64,000 bases of DNA, taken from assembly GCF_005862305.2 (NCBI RefSeq), contig NZ_CP054021.1:2746501-2810500 (forward strand), read 5' to 3'. The position numbers and the translations under genes are program-made. Shown one piece after another: positions 26,753 through 35,738 of the stretch (within the stretch, counting starts at the first letter, position 1; every line of letters starts with the position of its first letter). Below the pieces are notes generated by a model. The model was not told where the DNA came from. It worked only from the letters and a program-made list of their open reading frames with translations, and ran no database searches. The DNA comes from Rhizobium indicum. GTDB lineage: Bacteria; Pseudomonadota; Alphaproteobacteria; Rhizobiales; Rhizobiaceae.

Positions 26753-27316
26753 TCAGCGGCATTCCAGACGGACGATCGGTCTTGCCGGCAGGCGTCTTGC
26801 CACTTCGGCGAAACCGGCATCAAGGAAGGTGGAGAGTGTCCCCGGATAGAGCTCGGCCGCTCTCGAAGCGTGGAGCTGGTCGACGGGATAGGCCTCAAGG
26901 CATTCGGCCCCGTTTGCCTTCGCAAATTCGACGGCATGTTTCAGCAATAATCGCGATAATCCCTGCCGCCGGAACGGCTTGCGGACGATGAAGCAATTGA
27001 TCGACCAGACCGGCTTGTCATCGACCGGCGCAAAGGGTTTTGAGCGGCGTAGCCGATCGAATACGGCGCGCGGCGCGACACCGCACCATCCGGCCGGCTC
27101 ATTCTGGTGATAGCCGAGAATTCCGGGCGGGCGTTTGGCGAGTAGACTTCGGAACCAGTTGCGATTTCCCTCGCCCCATCCTGCCTTGTAGTCGGCATTC
27201 GGAAGATACCAGTAGGCGCAGCGACAATTCCGGCCGTCGGCGCAATCGTCGAAAACCGCTTCTATATCGGCCAGGCGGTCGGCGGTGGCGGGGAAGAAAG
27301 AGAAGCGATCTTGCAT
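26753..27316 (-). CDS. GNAT family N-acetyltransferase
   Basis: A 187-aa GNAT protein. The acetyl-CoA binding segment is INCFIVRKPFRRQGLSRLLL (R/Q-x-x-G-x), followed by LKHAVEFAKANGAECLEAYPVD. The Cys-rich DDCADGRNCRCAYWYLP opening, with WCGVAPRAVFDRL, is a recurrent pattern in one unnamed GNAT subgroup. Substrate unknown. Convergent with the DUF2934 gene, separated by 33 bp. Confidence 0.82.
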   Translation of the reverse strand: MQDRFSFFPATADRLADIEAVFDDCADGRNCRCAYWYLPNADYKAGWGEGNRNWFRSLLAKRPPGILGYHQNEPAGWCGVAPRAVFDRLRRSKPFAPVDDKPVWSINCFIVRKPFRRQGLSRLLLKHAVEFAKANGAECLEAYPVDQLHASRAAELYPGTLSTFLDAGFAEVARRLPARPIVRLECR

Positions 27317-27457
27317 CCGGGCAAGTTATGGCGCGGGCGGATGATCGGCAAGCGGCCGCTCCTTGCCGGCCGATCAGGCGAGGCTGCCCCGTTCTTTAGC
27401 CGCCGACGGCGCCCGTATATCGTTGCCGATCCTCATCCGCGGGCGATCGTCCTGACG

Positions 27458-28102
27458 CTACTGGCGTGCGGCCCAGCTCAGGCCCCGCCGCAGGATGAGC
27501 GGCATATAGGGATGGTCGAATTCGGCTGCGACATGGCCGAGGGCGGAATAGAAGATGCGGCCGGCGCCGAAATGGCGCTTGAAGACGACGGGCATCACGA
27601 TATTGCGGGCCGCCGGATCGTAGGCGCCGGTGAAGGTGGTGGTCGCAAGGATTTCGACTGTGGGATCGTAATGGAGATAATATTGCTCCGAACGATAGTC
27701 GAAATCGGGAATGCCCTCCATGACGGGATCGTCCTGGCGGGTGATGGCGACGCGGAAGTCGATGATGTTGCCGGGATGGGCGACCCAGGTGACGCCCGAG
27801 ACATAGCGGAAAGGCGCGCTTTCCTTGAAGGACGTGGCAAGCGCGCCGTGATGGCCGGCAAGCCCGAGCCCGCCACGCACGGCTTCGACGAGGGCGGTGG
27901 CATGTTCCTTCTCAAGCTTTTCACCGGTGATGATCGGCACCAGCAGATCGGCTTTCGCCAGCGTCGGAGATCCGAATACGCCGAGATCGCCGGTCACCTC
28001 GACTGTAAAATCGTCCTCGCGCAGAAGATCGGCGACAATATGAGCGCATTGCTCCGGCTCATGGCCTTGCCAGCCGCCCCAAACGACCAATGCCTTCCTC
28101 AT
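27458..28102 (-). CDS. ThuA-like domain protein
   Basis: A 214-aa protein of the ThuA/glutamine-amidotransferase-like fold: MRKALVVWGGWQGHEPEQCA, LGLAGHHGALATSF, and SEQYYLHYDPTVEILATT, with ALGHVAAEFDHP near the end. ThuA of Sinorhizobium takes part in trehalose use, but this gene is not near trehalose transport genes, so a role in sugar conversion is only an inference. No signal peptide. Lies alone between a GNAT gene and galE (divergent). Confidence 0.85.
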   Translation of the reverse strand: MRKALVVWGGWQGHEPEQCAHIVADLLREDDFTVEVTGDLGVFGSPTLAKADLLVPIITGEKLEKEHATALVEAVRGGLGLAGHHGALATSFKESAPFRYVSGVTWVAHPGNIIDFRVAITRQDDPVMEGIPDFDYRSEQYYLHYDPTVEILATTTFTGAYDPAARNIVMPVVFKRHFGAGRIFYSALGHVAAEFDHPYMPLILRRGLSWAARQ

Positions 28103-28370
28103 TCGCGCTCTCCCTGCCTGATGGCTGCAGACCGTTGATCATCACATGGTGGTGCAAGCCCCTTAGATCTGGCGGCTATGCAAATCACGCGAATAATTCA
28201 TGTTTCTTCCTGATCCGGCACAAATTGCGCAGGCGGCGTATCGCTCCCGGTCGAGCGTGGCTTCGGCATTTGACGTATTGTCCGTTGACGCCGATCGCAG
28301 TTCCTTCTTTTTATTGACGTGTATCTCGTCTAGGTTTCTCCCATCTCTCAATGAATAGTAAGGGTGGTGC

Positions 28371-29354
28371 ATGGCAGGTGAAACGGTTCTTGTCGTCGGC
28401 GGCGCCGGCTATATCGGCTCGCATACGTGCCTCGACCTGGCGAACAAGGGCTATACGCCTGTCGTCTTCGACAATTTTTCGAACGGTCATCGCGAGTTCG
28501 TCAAATGGGGGCCGGCTGAGGAAGGCGATATTCGCGATCGCGCCCGTCTGGATGAGGTGCTGGCCAAGCACAAGCCGGCGGCGATCCTGCATTTCGCGGC
28601 GCTGATCGAGGTCGGCGAATCGGTCAAGGATCCGGTTTCCTTCTACGAGAACAATGTGATCGGCACGTTGACGCTGCTTTCGGCGGCGCAGGCGGCTGAT
28701 ATCAACGCCTTCGTCTTCTCCTCCACCTGCGCGACCTACGGCCTGCCGCAGAGCGTGCCGCTCGACGAAACGCACCGGCAGGTGCCGATCAATCCTTACG
28801 GGCGGACGAAATATATCGTCGAGCAGGCGCTTGCCGATTACGACCAGTACAGGAGCCTGCGCTCGGTGGTGCTGCGCTATTTCAATGCAGCCGGCGCCGA
28901 TTTCGAGGGCCGGATCGGCGAATGGCATCAGCCGGAAACGCATGCAATACCGCTAGCGATCGACGCGGCGCTCGGCCGCCGTCAGGGTTTCAAGGTGTTC
29001 GGCAGCGACTACGAGACGCGCGACGGCACCTGCGTGCGCGACTATATCCATGTGCTCGATCTTGCCGATGCGCATGTGCGCGCCGTCGAATATCTGCTGA
29101 AGGGCGGCGATTCCGTCGCGCTCAACCTCGGCACCGGCACCGGCACGACAGTCAAGGAATTGCTCGGCGCCATCGAGGACGTGTCGAACCGGCCTTTCCC
29201 GGTCGAATATATTGGCCGTCGCGAAGGCGATTCGCATACGCTGGTCGCCAATAACGACAAGGCGCGCGACGTGCTCGGCTGGGTGCCGCAGTATGATCTG
29301 TCTCAGATCATCCGCTCTGCCTGGGACTGGCATGCAAAATCCAACCAGCATTGA
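28371..29354 (+). CDS. galE: UDP-glucose 4-epimerase (GalE/ExoB)
   Basis: Interconverts UDP-glucose and UDP-galactose for exopolysaccharide and LPS synthesis (ExoB in rhizobia). The 327-aa short-chain dehydrogenase has NAD-binding GGAGYIGS (10-17), catalytic SSTCATYG and YGRTK (Tyr-x-x-x-Lys), and RDGTCVRDYIHVLDLA, typical of GalE. ATG is preceded by AAGGGTGGTGC. The sulfatase gene begins inside its last codons, so the two are probably co-transcribed. Confidence 0.93.
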   Translation: MAGETVLVVGGAGYIGSHTCLDLANKGYTPVVFDNFSNGHREFVKWGPAEEGDIRDRARLDEVLAKHKPAAILHFAALIEVGESVKDPVSFYENNVIGTLTLLSAAQAADINAFVFSSTCATYGLPQSVPLDETHRQVPINPYGRTKYIVEQALADYDQYRSLRSVVLRYFNAAGADFEGRIGEWHQPETHAIPLAIDAALGRRQGFKVFGSDYETRDGTCVRDYIHVLDLADAHVRAVEYLLKGGDSVALNLGTGTGTTVKELLGAIEDVSNRPFPVEYIGRREGDSHTLVANNDKARDVLGWVPQYDLSQIIRSAWDWHAKSNQH

Positions 29355-30891
29355 GCCAACTAGCATCGAGAAGGCGCGCCGACCGAACATCCTCCTGATC
29401 ACCGCGGATCAGTGGCGCGGTGATTGCCTGTCGGCCGTCGGCCATGCCTGCGTAAAGACGCCGGGTGTCGATGCGCTGGCGCGCGAAGGTACGCTCTTCC
29501 GGCGGCACTATGCCGGGGCGGCACCCTGCTCGCCGGCGCGGGCCACGCTCTATACCGGCCTTTACCAGATGAACCACCGCGTCTGCCGTAACGGTTCGCC
29601 GCTCGATGCCCGCTTCGACAATCTGGCGCTGGCCGCCCGGCGGGCGGGATACGACCCGACGCTGTTCGGCTATACGGATACGGCGCCCGATCCGCGCGGG
29701 ATGGATGCCGGCGATCCGCATCTGACGACCTACGAAGGCGTGCTGCCGGGCTTTACGGCTCGCCAGCTTCTGCCGGAGCATGAGAAACAATGGCTCTCCT
29801 GGCTCAGGTCCCGTGGCCATGCGGATGCCGTCAGCCGCGATATCCATATTCCCGTCGGTGCCAGACCCGGAGACATTTCCGATGCGTCACCTGCCTATTC
29901 GCGCGACGAGACCCAGACGGCGTTCCTGAGCGGTGAATTCATCCGCTGGATGGGCGAACAGGACAGGCCGTGGTTTGCGCATGTCTCTTTCTTACGTCCG
30001 CATCCGCCATTCTCCGTTCCGGAGCCGTTCAACCGGATGTTCACGCCGGGCGAGGGACCGGCTTTTGCACGCGCGGCAAACTGCGAAGCCGAACAGGACA
30101 GTCATCCCTATCTCGCCTATGCCATGCCGCGTTCCGAAAAAGGCCACTTTATCCACGGTGCAGCGGGGCCGCTCAGCGGCTGGAACGCCGAAGATTTCGG
30201 CGCGATCCGGGCGATCTATTACGGCATGATATCAGAGGTCGATGCGCAGCTCGGCCGTATCTGGCAGGCTCTCAAGGATGCGGGCGTCTGGGACGACACG
30301 CTTATTGTCTTCACCTCTGACCACGCCGAGATGGCAGGCGATCACTGGACGCTCGGCAAGGGCGGCTTTTTCGATGGCAGCTATCATATTCCGCTTGTCA
30401 TTCGCGATCCCGCAAGCAGTGCTGCGGGTGGGGTCGTCGACAAATTCACCAGCGCTGCGGATATTTTTCCGACACTTTGCCAAAGGCTCGGCATCGACGC
30501 GAAGAACGGGCTCGATGGCAGGTCGCTCATGCCGTTTGTCAGGGGTGGGAGCGGACAGGGTTGGCGGGATGCGGCATTCTGGGAATTCGATTTCCGCGAC
30601 ATTGCGCATGGCGAGGCCGAGCAGCATTTCCGGCTGCGGTCCAACGAATGCAACCTCGCGGTAATCCGCGACGCGCGGTTCAAATACGTGCATTTTACCG
30701 CATTGCCGCCGCTGCTCTTCAATCTTCGCGACGATCCGATGGAGCTCGACAATGTCGCGGCGGATCCGGCCTATGCGGCGATACGGCTCGACTATGCCGA
30801 AAAGCTGCTGTCGCTCCGAGCGCGCCATCTCGATCAGACGCTCGCCTATACCGAGCTGACGGAAAGAGGGCTGGTGACGCACCGGCCCTGA
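29332..30891 (+). CDS. Sulfatase-family hydrolase, phosphonate monoester hydrolase-like
   Basis: A 519-aa cytoplasmic member of the alkaline-phosphatase/sulfatase superfamily. Metal ligands D26-Q27 in ITADQWRGD and the formylglycine site C66-S-P-A-R in APCSPARATLYTG are present; FTSDHAEMAGDHWTLGKGGF is the second metal block. The C-terminal stretch KYVHFTALPPLLFNLRDDP strongly resembles the phosphonate monoester hydrolase described from R. leguminosarum. These enzymes hydrolyse phosphonate monoesters, phosphodiesters and sulfate esters; the natural substrate is unclear. ATG at 29332 lies inside the galE end (23-nt overlap). Confidence 0.85.
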   Translation: MQNPTSIEPTSIEKARRPNILLITADQWRGDCLSAVGHACVKTPGVDALAREGTLFRRHYAGAAPCSPARATLYTGLYQMNHRVCRNGSPLDARFDNLALAARRAGYDPTLFGYTDTAPDPRGMDAGDPHLTTYEGVLPGFTARQLLPEHEKQWLSWLRSRGHADAVSRDIHIPVGARPGDISDASPAYSRDETQTAFLSGEFIRWMGEQDRPWFAHVSFLRPHPPFSVPEPFNRMFTPGEGPAFARAANCEAEQDSHPYLAYAMPRSEKGHFIHGAAGPLSGWNAEDFGAIRAIYYGMISEVDAQLGRIWQALKDAGVWDDTLIVFTSDHAEMAGDHWTLGKGGFFDGSYHIPLVIRDPASSAAGGVVDKFTSAADIFPTLCQRLGIDAKNGLDGRSLMPFVRGGSGQGWRDAAFWEFDFRDIAHGEAEQHFRLRSNECNLAVIRDARFKYVHFTALPPLLFNLRDDPMELDNVAADPAYAAIRLDYAEKLLSLRARHLDQTLAYTELTERGLVTHRP

Positions 30892-30893
30892 TA

Positions 30894-30941
30894 GAGCATC
30901 GCCGTCTTCTTCGAATGACGGCGATACTCTCTTTCTCTTTT
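30894..30941 (+). terminator. Terminator after the sulfatase gene
   Basis: Hairpin GAGCATCGCCGTC / GACGGCGATACTC (one C/A bulge-like mismatch) with 10-nt loop, followed by a T-rich run TCTTTCTCTTTT. Confidence 0.75.
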
Positions 30942-31012
30942 ACGCAATTCCCGGCAAAAGCGTTTCACGCTTTGCCTGGCAAAACCGCTGCACACTTTTG
31001 CTGGAATTGCTT
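30942..31012. repeat. Rhizobial intergenic repeat, copy 1
   Basis: Element with outer inverted ends ACGCAATTCC and GGAATTGCT and internal CAAAA/TTTTG arms. A related copy lies at 57443-57540. Positioned between two convergent genes. Confidence 0.6.
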
Positions 31013-31015
31013 TGT

Positions 31016-31513
31016 TCAGCCGAGATAATCGCGCTTACCGATCGGCGCACCCTGGTTGCGCAGGATGGCGTGGGCCGTCGCGACATGGAAATAGAAATTC
31101 GGCAGGGCGAAGGTGGCGATATATTCGTCACCCGGCAGCACGATACCACTCTTTCCCGGCAGGGTGATCTGGCGGGTTTGCGTGTCTTCCAATGCTTCCG
31201 CCGAGAAGCCGGCGAGATAGGCGTCGGTCTTTGCCAGGCGCTCGCGCAGGTCGTCGAACGTCTTTTCGTTGTCCTCGAACTTCGGGGCGTCGGTCGCCGT
31301 CAGGCGGGCGAGCGCAAATTTGGCGCTGTCGCTGGCGCGTTGATACTGGCCGGAGAGCGGCAGCATGTCGGGCGCCAGGCGAGCGGCGACCAATATTGCA
31401 GGATCGATATTCTTTTCCTTCGCATAGGCTTCGGCCTTGTCGAGGTAGGTTTTCAGGCTGGCGAGGCCGCGCTGGAACATCGGAACGGTGAGGCGATACA
31501 TCGAAATGGACAT
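31016..31513 (-). CDS. DUF1993 domain protein
   Basis: A 165-aa protein of the DUF1993 family (MSISMYRLTVPMFQRGLASLK, ARLAPDMLPLSGQYQRASDS, ALPNFYFHVATAHAILRNQG). The fold is thought to be DinB-like, a four-helix bundle that may hold a metal, with conserved His in NFYFHV. Function unknown. Start at ATG 31513 after GGAGACAGGACAA; an ATG 8 codons upstream is not preceded by a ribosome site. Confidence 0.85.
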   Translation of the reverse strand: MSISMYRLTVPMFQRGLASLKTYLDKAEAYAKEKNIDPAILVAARLAPDMLPLSGQYQRASDSAKFALARLTATDAPKFEDNEKTFDDLRERLAKTDAYLAGFSAEALEDTQTRQITLPGKSGIVLPGDEYIATFALPNFYFHVATAHAILRNQGAPIGKRDYLG

Positions 31514-31888
31514 TTGTCCTGTCTCCAAAATCTTCAAATGATTGGGTCGCGGCGAGAGGTCGAAGGCGCCTGCGGCCGTGAGCCTGCCTTCGATCCTCCC
31601 ATAGATGGATGCTCGCTTGGTCTTTCACAACACGAGGAATGTGGGCGTCGGTCGTGAGGTCCCACGGCATTTCGCTCTCATCCATATCTCGTCGCCGCTA
31701 AAGATACTTGACGCCGTTCCCAGAAAATGGAATGAATATTCCGCAGAACAGATTTAACGGTTTGTTTGTTCCGTTTTGCGGAGCGCCGCGGGAGAGGTGG
31801 CGCAGGGGAATTGCGGCTTCAGAGCAAATGCCTGGAGCTCCGGCGTGAGGAGGGTGCAGCCGGGCACCGCTTTGTGGAGGAAGTGAAA
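31514..31888. other. Divergent intergenic region before sugar ABC operon
   Basis: About 375 bp between divergent genes. The plus-strand ORF upstream of the binding-protein ATG is not family-like. No clear operator or sigma-70 match was found; a GGAGGAAG ribosome site precedes the binding-protein gene. No regulator gene accompanies this operon in the window. Confidence 0.5.
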
Positions 31889-32818
31889 ATGAAAAAGTTT
31901 ATCCTGGGCACTGCGATGGCGGTCGTCATGTCGACGGCCGCTCACGCGGAAACTGTCGGCGTCTCGATGGCGAAATTCGACGACAATTTCCTGACGGTTC
32001 TGCGCAACGGCATGACCGATTATGCAAAGACACTGAGCGGTGTGACGCTGCAGGTCGAAGACGCACAGAACGACGTTTCCAAGCAGCAAAGCCAGATCCA
32101 GAATTTCATCGCCTCCAAGGTCGATGCAATCGTCGTCAACCCTGTCGATACCGATGCGACCACGGCAATGTCGAAGCTCGCGGCCGATGCTGGTATTCCG
32201 CTTGTCTATGTCAACCGTGAACCGGTCAACGTCGACACGCTGCCGGACAATCAGGCCTTCGTCGCTTCCAACGAGCAGGAATCCGGCACGCTGGAAACCA
32301 AAGAAATCTGCCGCATTCTCGGTGGCAAGGGCAAGGCCGTCGTCATCATGGGCGAGCTCTCCAACCAGGCTGCGCGCATGCGGACGCAGGACATCCATGA
32401 CGTCATCAAGACGGATGAGTGCAAGGGCCTGGAGATCGTCGAAGAGCAGACCGCCAACTGGGACCGCACCCAGGGCGCCGACCTGATGACCAACTGGCTC
32501 TCCAGCGGTATTGAATTCGACGCTGTGATCTCCAACAACGACGAAATGGCGATCGGCGCCATCCAGGCGCTGAAGGCGGCCGGTAAGGATATGAGCAAGG
32601 TCGTCGTCGGCGGTGTCGACGCCACGCAGGACGCGCTTGCCGCCATGCAGGCGGGCGATCTCGACGTCACGGTGTTCCAGGATGCCGCCGGCCAGGGAAA
32701 GGGCTCGCTCGATGCAGCGCTCAAGCTCGCCAAGGGCGAAAAGATCGAGAAGAAGGTCTACATCCCCTTCCAGCTCGTCACGCCTGCCAACGTCAAGGAC
32801 TTCGTCAGCAAGAACTGA
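31889..32818 (+). CDS. Sugar ABC transporter periplasmic binding protein
   Basis: A 309-aa periplasmic binding protein of the ribose/galactose/inositol class (Peripla_BP_4). Signal peptide 1-21 (ends THAHA-type MSTAAHAE). Body: VSMAKFDDNFLTVLRNGM, KVDAIVVNPVDTDATTAMSK, IPLVYVNREP, FDAVISNNDEMAIGAIQAL. Preceded by GGAGG. The sequence recalls rhizobial rhizopine/inositol binding proteins (MocB, IbpA type), but the ligand cannot be set from sequence. First gene of a three-gene importer. Confidence 0.88.
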   Translation: MKKFILGTAMAVVMSTAAHAETVGVSMAKFDDNFLTVLRNGMTDYAKTLSGVTLQVEDAQNDVSKQQSQIQNFIASKVDAIVVNPVDTDATTAMSKLAADAGIPLVYVNREPVNVDTLPDNQAFVASNEQESGTLETKEICRILGGKGKAVVIMGELSNQAARMRTQDIHDVIKTDECKGLEIVEEQTANWDRTQGADLMTNWLSSGIEFDAVISNNDEMAIGAIQALKAAGKDMSKVVVGGVDATQDALAAMQAGDLDVTVFQDAAGQGKGSLDAALKLAKGEKIEKKVYIPFQLVTPANVKDFVSKN

Positions 32819-32832
32819 GGCGAACGGCACAC

Positions 32833-32860
32833 AGGATGCGGGCTTTGCCCGCATCCTTTT
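32833..32860 (+). terminator. Intra-operon attenuator between binding protein and ATPase
   Basis: Hairpin AGGATGCGGGC / GCCCGCATCCT, 3-nt loop, then TTTT. Such hairpins after binding-protein genes raise the binding-protein level relative to the ATPase and permease. Confidence 0.65.
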
Positions 32861-32887
32861 CGCCTACCCGTATCCGGAGGAGACGAT

Positions 32888-34429
32888 ATGGCCGTCAGCC
32901 CGACAACCATGGCCGCCGTGCGCGCAAGCGGCGCGGTCCCGAATGCGGAATATCTCTTGAGCGCCGAGGGTGTCCGCAAGGAATTTCCTGGAGTCGTCGC
33001 ACTTGACGACGTGCAGTTCCGGCTGAAGCGCGCCACCGTGCATGCGCTGATGGGCGAAAACGGCGCCGGCAAATCGACATTGATGAAGATCCTCGCCGGC
33101 ATCTACACGCCGGACAAGGGCGATATTCGCCTGAAGGGGATCGAGATCCAGCTGAAATCTCCGCTCGACGCGCTGGAGAACGGCATTGCCATGATCCATC
33201 AGGAGCTGAACCTGATGCCGTTCATGACGGTCGCAGAAAATATCTGGATTCGCCGCGAACCGAAGAACCGCCTCGGTTTCATCGATCACGGCGTGATGCA
33301 CCGCATGACCGAGGAATTGTTTACTCGGCTCAATATCGCCATCGATCCCGATATCGAGGTCCGGTTCCTGTCGGTCGCCAACCGGCAGATGGTCGAGATC
33401 GCCAAGGCGGTTTCCTATAATTCCGACGTGTTGATCATGGACGAGCCGACTTCGGCGCTGACGGAGCGCGAGGTCGAGCATCTTTTCCGTATCATCCGCG
33501 ACCTCAAGGCCCAGGGTATCGGCATCGTCTACATCACCCACAAGATGAACGAGCTTTTCGAGATCGCCGACGAGTTCTCCGTCTTCCGCGACGGCCGATA
33601 TATCGGCACGCATGCCTCGACCGACGTCACACGCGACGACATCATCCGCATGATGGTCGGGCGCGAGATCACCCAGATGTTTCCCAAGGAAGAGGTGCCG
33701 ATCGGCGAGGTCGTGCTTTCCGTCAAGGATCTTTGTCTCAAGGGCGTCTTCAATAACGTCTCCTTCGAGGTCAGGGCCGGCGAAATCCTCGGCGTGGCCG
33801 GCCTGGTCGGCTCCGGCCGGTCGAATGTCGCCGAAACGCTGTTTGGCGTGACGCCGGCAAGTTCCGGCTCGATCGAGCTCTACGGCAAGCCGGCGGCCAT
33901 TTCTTCGCCGACCGAGGCCATCCGCAATCGGATGGCGTTCCTGACCGAAGACCGCAAAGATACCGGTTGCCTGCTGATTCTCGATATTCTCGAGAACATG
34001 CAGATCGCCGTTCTGCAGGACAGATACGTCAGGGGCGGCTTCGTACAGCAGGGCGCAGTCGAGGCAACCTGCGAAGACATGGCAAAAAAGCTGCGCGTCA
34101 AAACGCCCAATCTGTACGAGCGGGTGGAAAATCTTTCGGGCGGCAATCAACAGAAGGTGCTGATCGGGCGCTGGCTGCTCACCAATCCGCGCATTCTCAT
34201 CCTCGACGAGCCGACGCGCGGCATCGATGTCGGCGCCAAGGCGGAAATCCACCGATTGGTCACGGAAATGGCGCGAGATGGTGTGGCGGTGGTGATGATC
34301 TCGTCCGAGATGCCCGAAGTTCTCGGGATGAGCGACCGCATCATGGTCATGCACGAGGGACGCGTGACCGGTTTCCTCAATCGCGACGAAGCAACGCAGA
34401 TCAAGGTGATGGAGCTGGCTGCGCAGTGA
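32888..34429 (+). CDS. Sugar ABC transporter ATP-binding protein (RbsA/MglA type)
   Basis: A 513-aa double ATPase. First domain (about 20-255): Walker [26 protein letters not shown], Walker [18 protein letters not shown]. Second domain (about 265-510): the usual weaker Walker A (GLVGSGRSN), [15 protein letters not shown], and [21 protein letters not shown]. This two-domain layout with a degenerate second Walker A is standard for RbsA/MglA. Partners are the binding protein upstream and permease 34464-35489. Confidence 0.93.
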   Translation: MAVSPTTMAAVRASGAVPNAEYLLSAEGVRKEFPGVVALDDVQFRLKRATVHALMGENGAGKSTLMKILAGIYTPDKGDIRLKGIEIQLKSPLDALENGIAMIHQELNLMPFMTVAENIWIRREPKNRLGFIDHGVMHRMTEELFTRLNIAIDPDIEVRFLSVANRQMVEIAKAVSYNSDVLIMDEPTSALTEREVEHLFRIIRDLKAQGIGIVYITHKMNELFEIADEFSVFRDGRYIGTHASTDVTRDDIIRMMVGREITQMFPKEEVPIGEVVLSVKDLCLKGVFNNVSFEVRAGEILGVAGLVGSGRSNVAETLFGVTPASSGSIELYGKPAAISSPTEAIRNRMAFLTEDRKDTGCLLILDILENMQIAVLQDRYVRGGFVQQGAVEATCEDMAKKLRVKTPNLYERVENLSGGNQQKVLIGRWLLTNPRILILDEPTRGIDVGAKAEIHRLVTEMARDGVAVVMISSEMPEVLGMSDRIMVMHEGRVTGFLNRDEATQIKVMELAAQ

Positions 34430-34463
34430 TGCGTTGACGGCGATCGCCCAAGGGAGGCTTGAC

Positions 34464-35489
34464 ATGACTACCAAGGCAGCAGAGAGCGCGGCTCCGCTCG
34501 CAACCCGGCAAAGGCGGCGGCGCATACCGACGGAACTCAGCATTTTCCTTGTGCTCGTCGGCATCGCGCTCATTTACGAAGTGCTCGGCTGGATGTTCAT
34601 CGGCCAAAGCTTCCTGATGAATTCGCAGCGTCTGACGATCATGATCCTGCAGGTCTCCGTCATCGGCATTATCGCCGTCGGCGTCACGCAGGTCATTATC
34701 ACCGGCGGCATCGATCTTTCGTCGGGTTCGGTCGTCGGCATGACGGCGATGATCGCAACGAGCTTTGCCCAGTCCTCGACCTGGGGACGGGCCGTTTTTC
34801 CCTCGCTGACCGACCTGCCGGCTTTCGTGCCGATCGTCGTTGGTCTGCTGATCGGGGCGGCCGCCGGTCTCGCGAACGGCGCGCTCATCGCCTACACGAA
34901 GATCCCGCCGTTCATTGCCACGCTCGGCATGTTCGTTTCGGCCAGAGGTGTCGCGAAGTGGTATACGAAGGGACAGCCGGTTTCGGGGATCACCGAGCAG
35001 TTTCATTTCATCGGAACGAAAGCCTGGCCGGTTGTCGTCTTCCTGGTCGTTGCACTGATCTTTCACATTGCGCTGCGCTATACGCGTTATGGAAAGTTCA
35101 CTTATGCCATCGGCGCGAACCCGCAGGCCGCGCGCGTTTCCGGCATCAACATCGAGGCGCATCTCGTCAAGGTCTATGTGATTGCCGGATTGCTCGCCGG
35201 CCTTGCCGGTATCGTCACGGCGGCACGCGCTGAAACCGCACAGGCCAGCATGGGTGTCGGATATGAACTCGACGCGATCGCCGCGACCGTCATCGGCGGC
35301 ACCTCGCTCACCGGCGGTGTCGGGCGCATCACCGGCACCGTCATCGGCACGATCATTCTCGGCGTCATGACCTCGGGCTTCACGTTCCTCAGGATCGACG
35401 CCTATTACCAGGAGATCGTCAAGGGCCTCATCATCGTCGCGGCTGTCGTCATCGACGTCTACAGACAGAAGAAACGCCGCAAGCACTGA
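34464..35489 (+). CDS. Sugar ABC transporter permease (RbsC type)
   Basis: A 341-aa inner-membrane permease with 8-10 hydrophobic segments and signature blocks GGIDLSSGSVVGM, YTKIPPFIATLGMF, and AIGANPQAARVSGIN of the BPD_transp_2 family. Chosen start is the ATG after GGGAGG, giving MTTKAAES; an in-frame ATG 10 codons upstream lacks a ribosome site. Last gene of the importer. Confidence 0.92.
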   Translation: MTTKAAESAAPLATRQRRRRIPTELSIFLVLVGIALIYEVLGWMFIGQSFLMNSQRLTIMILQVSVIGIIAVGVTQVIITGGIDLSSGSVVGMTAMIATSFAQSSTWGRAVFPSLTDLPAFVPIVVGLLIGAAAGLANGALIAYTKIPPFIATLGMFVSARGVAKWYTKGQPVSGITEQFHFIGTKAWPVVVFLVVALIFHIALRYTRYGKFTYAIGANPQAARVSGINIEAHLVKVYVIAGLLAGLAGIVTAARAETAQASMGVGYELDAIAATVIGGTSLTGGVGRITGTVIGTIILGVMTSGFTFLRIDAYYQEIVKGLIIVAAVVIDVYRQKKRRKH

Positions 35490-35512
35490 TTTCTGGCATG
35501 CAATGATTTTTT

Positions 35513-35540
35513 ACGGGAGCTTCGGCTCCCGTTTCATTTT
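35513..35540 (+). terminator. Terminator of the sugar ABC operon
   Basis: ACGGGAGC-TTCG-GCTCCCGT hairpin with a stable UUCG loop, followed by TTCATTTT. Confidence 0.8.
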
Positions 35541-35614
35541 CAGCATCGACGGAATTCTGAAAAAAGAGGTGGCGAATTCCGTCAGCTTTTCTATTCTGCC
35601 GCTTCATTCGCCCT

Positions 35615-35722
35615 CTACAGCGCCGCGCGTCTGAAAAGACGCGCAAAGGACGCTGTAGCACTTTGAATGCTGCATAATTTTATTCTTAAATCGATTCTGA
35701 TTTAAGGGATTATGCAGTAGGG
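35615..35722. repeat. Rhizobial intergenic repeat with two hairpins
   Basis: Two inverted repeats: CTACAGCG ... CGCTGTAG enclosing GCGCGTCT/AGACGCGC, and TGCATAAT ... ATTATGCA enclosing CTTAAATC/GATTTAAG. I recognise this as a widespread rhizobial intergenic element. It ends only a few bases before the dipeptidase start region. Confidence 0.65.
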
Positions 35723-35738
35723 CAGCGCAGGAAGACAG

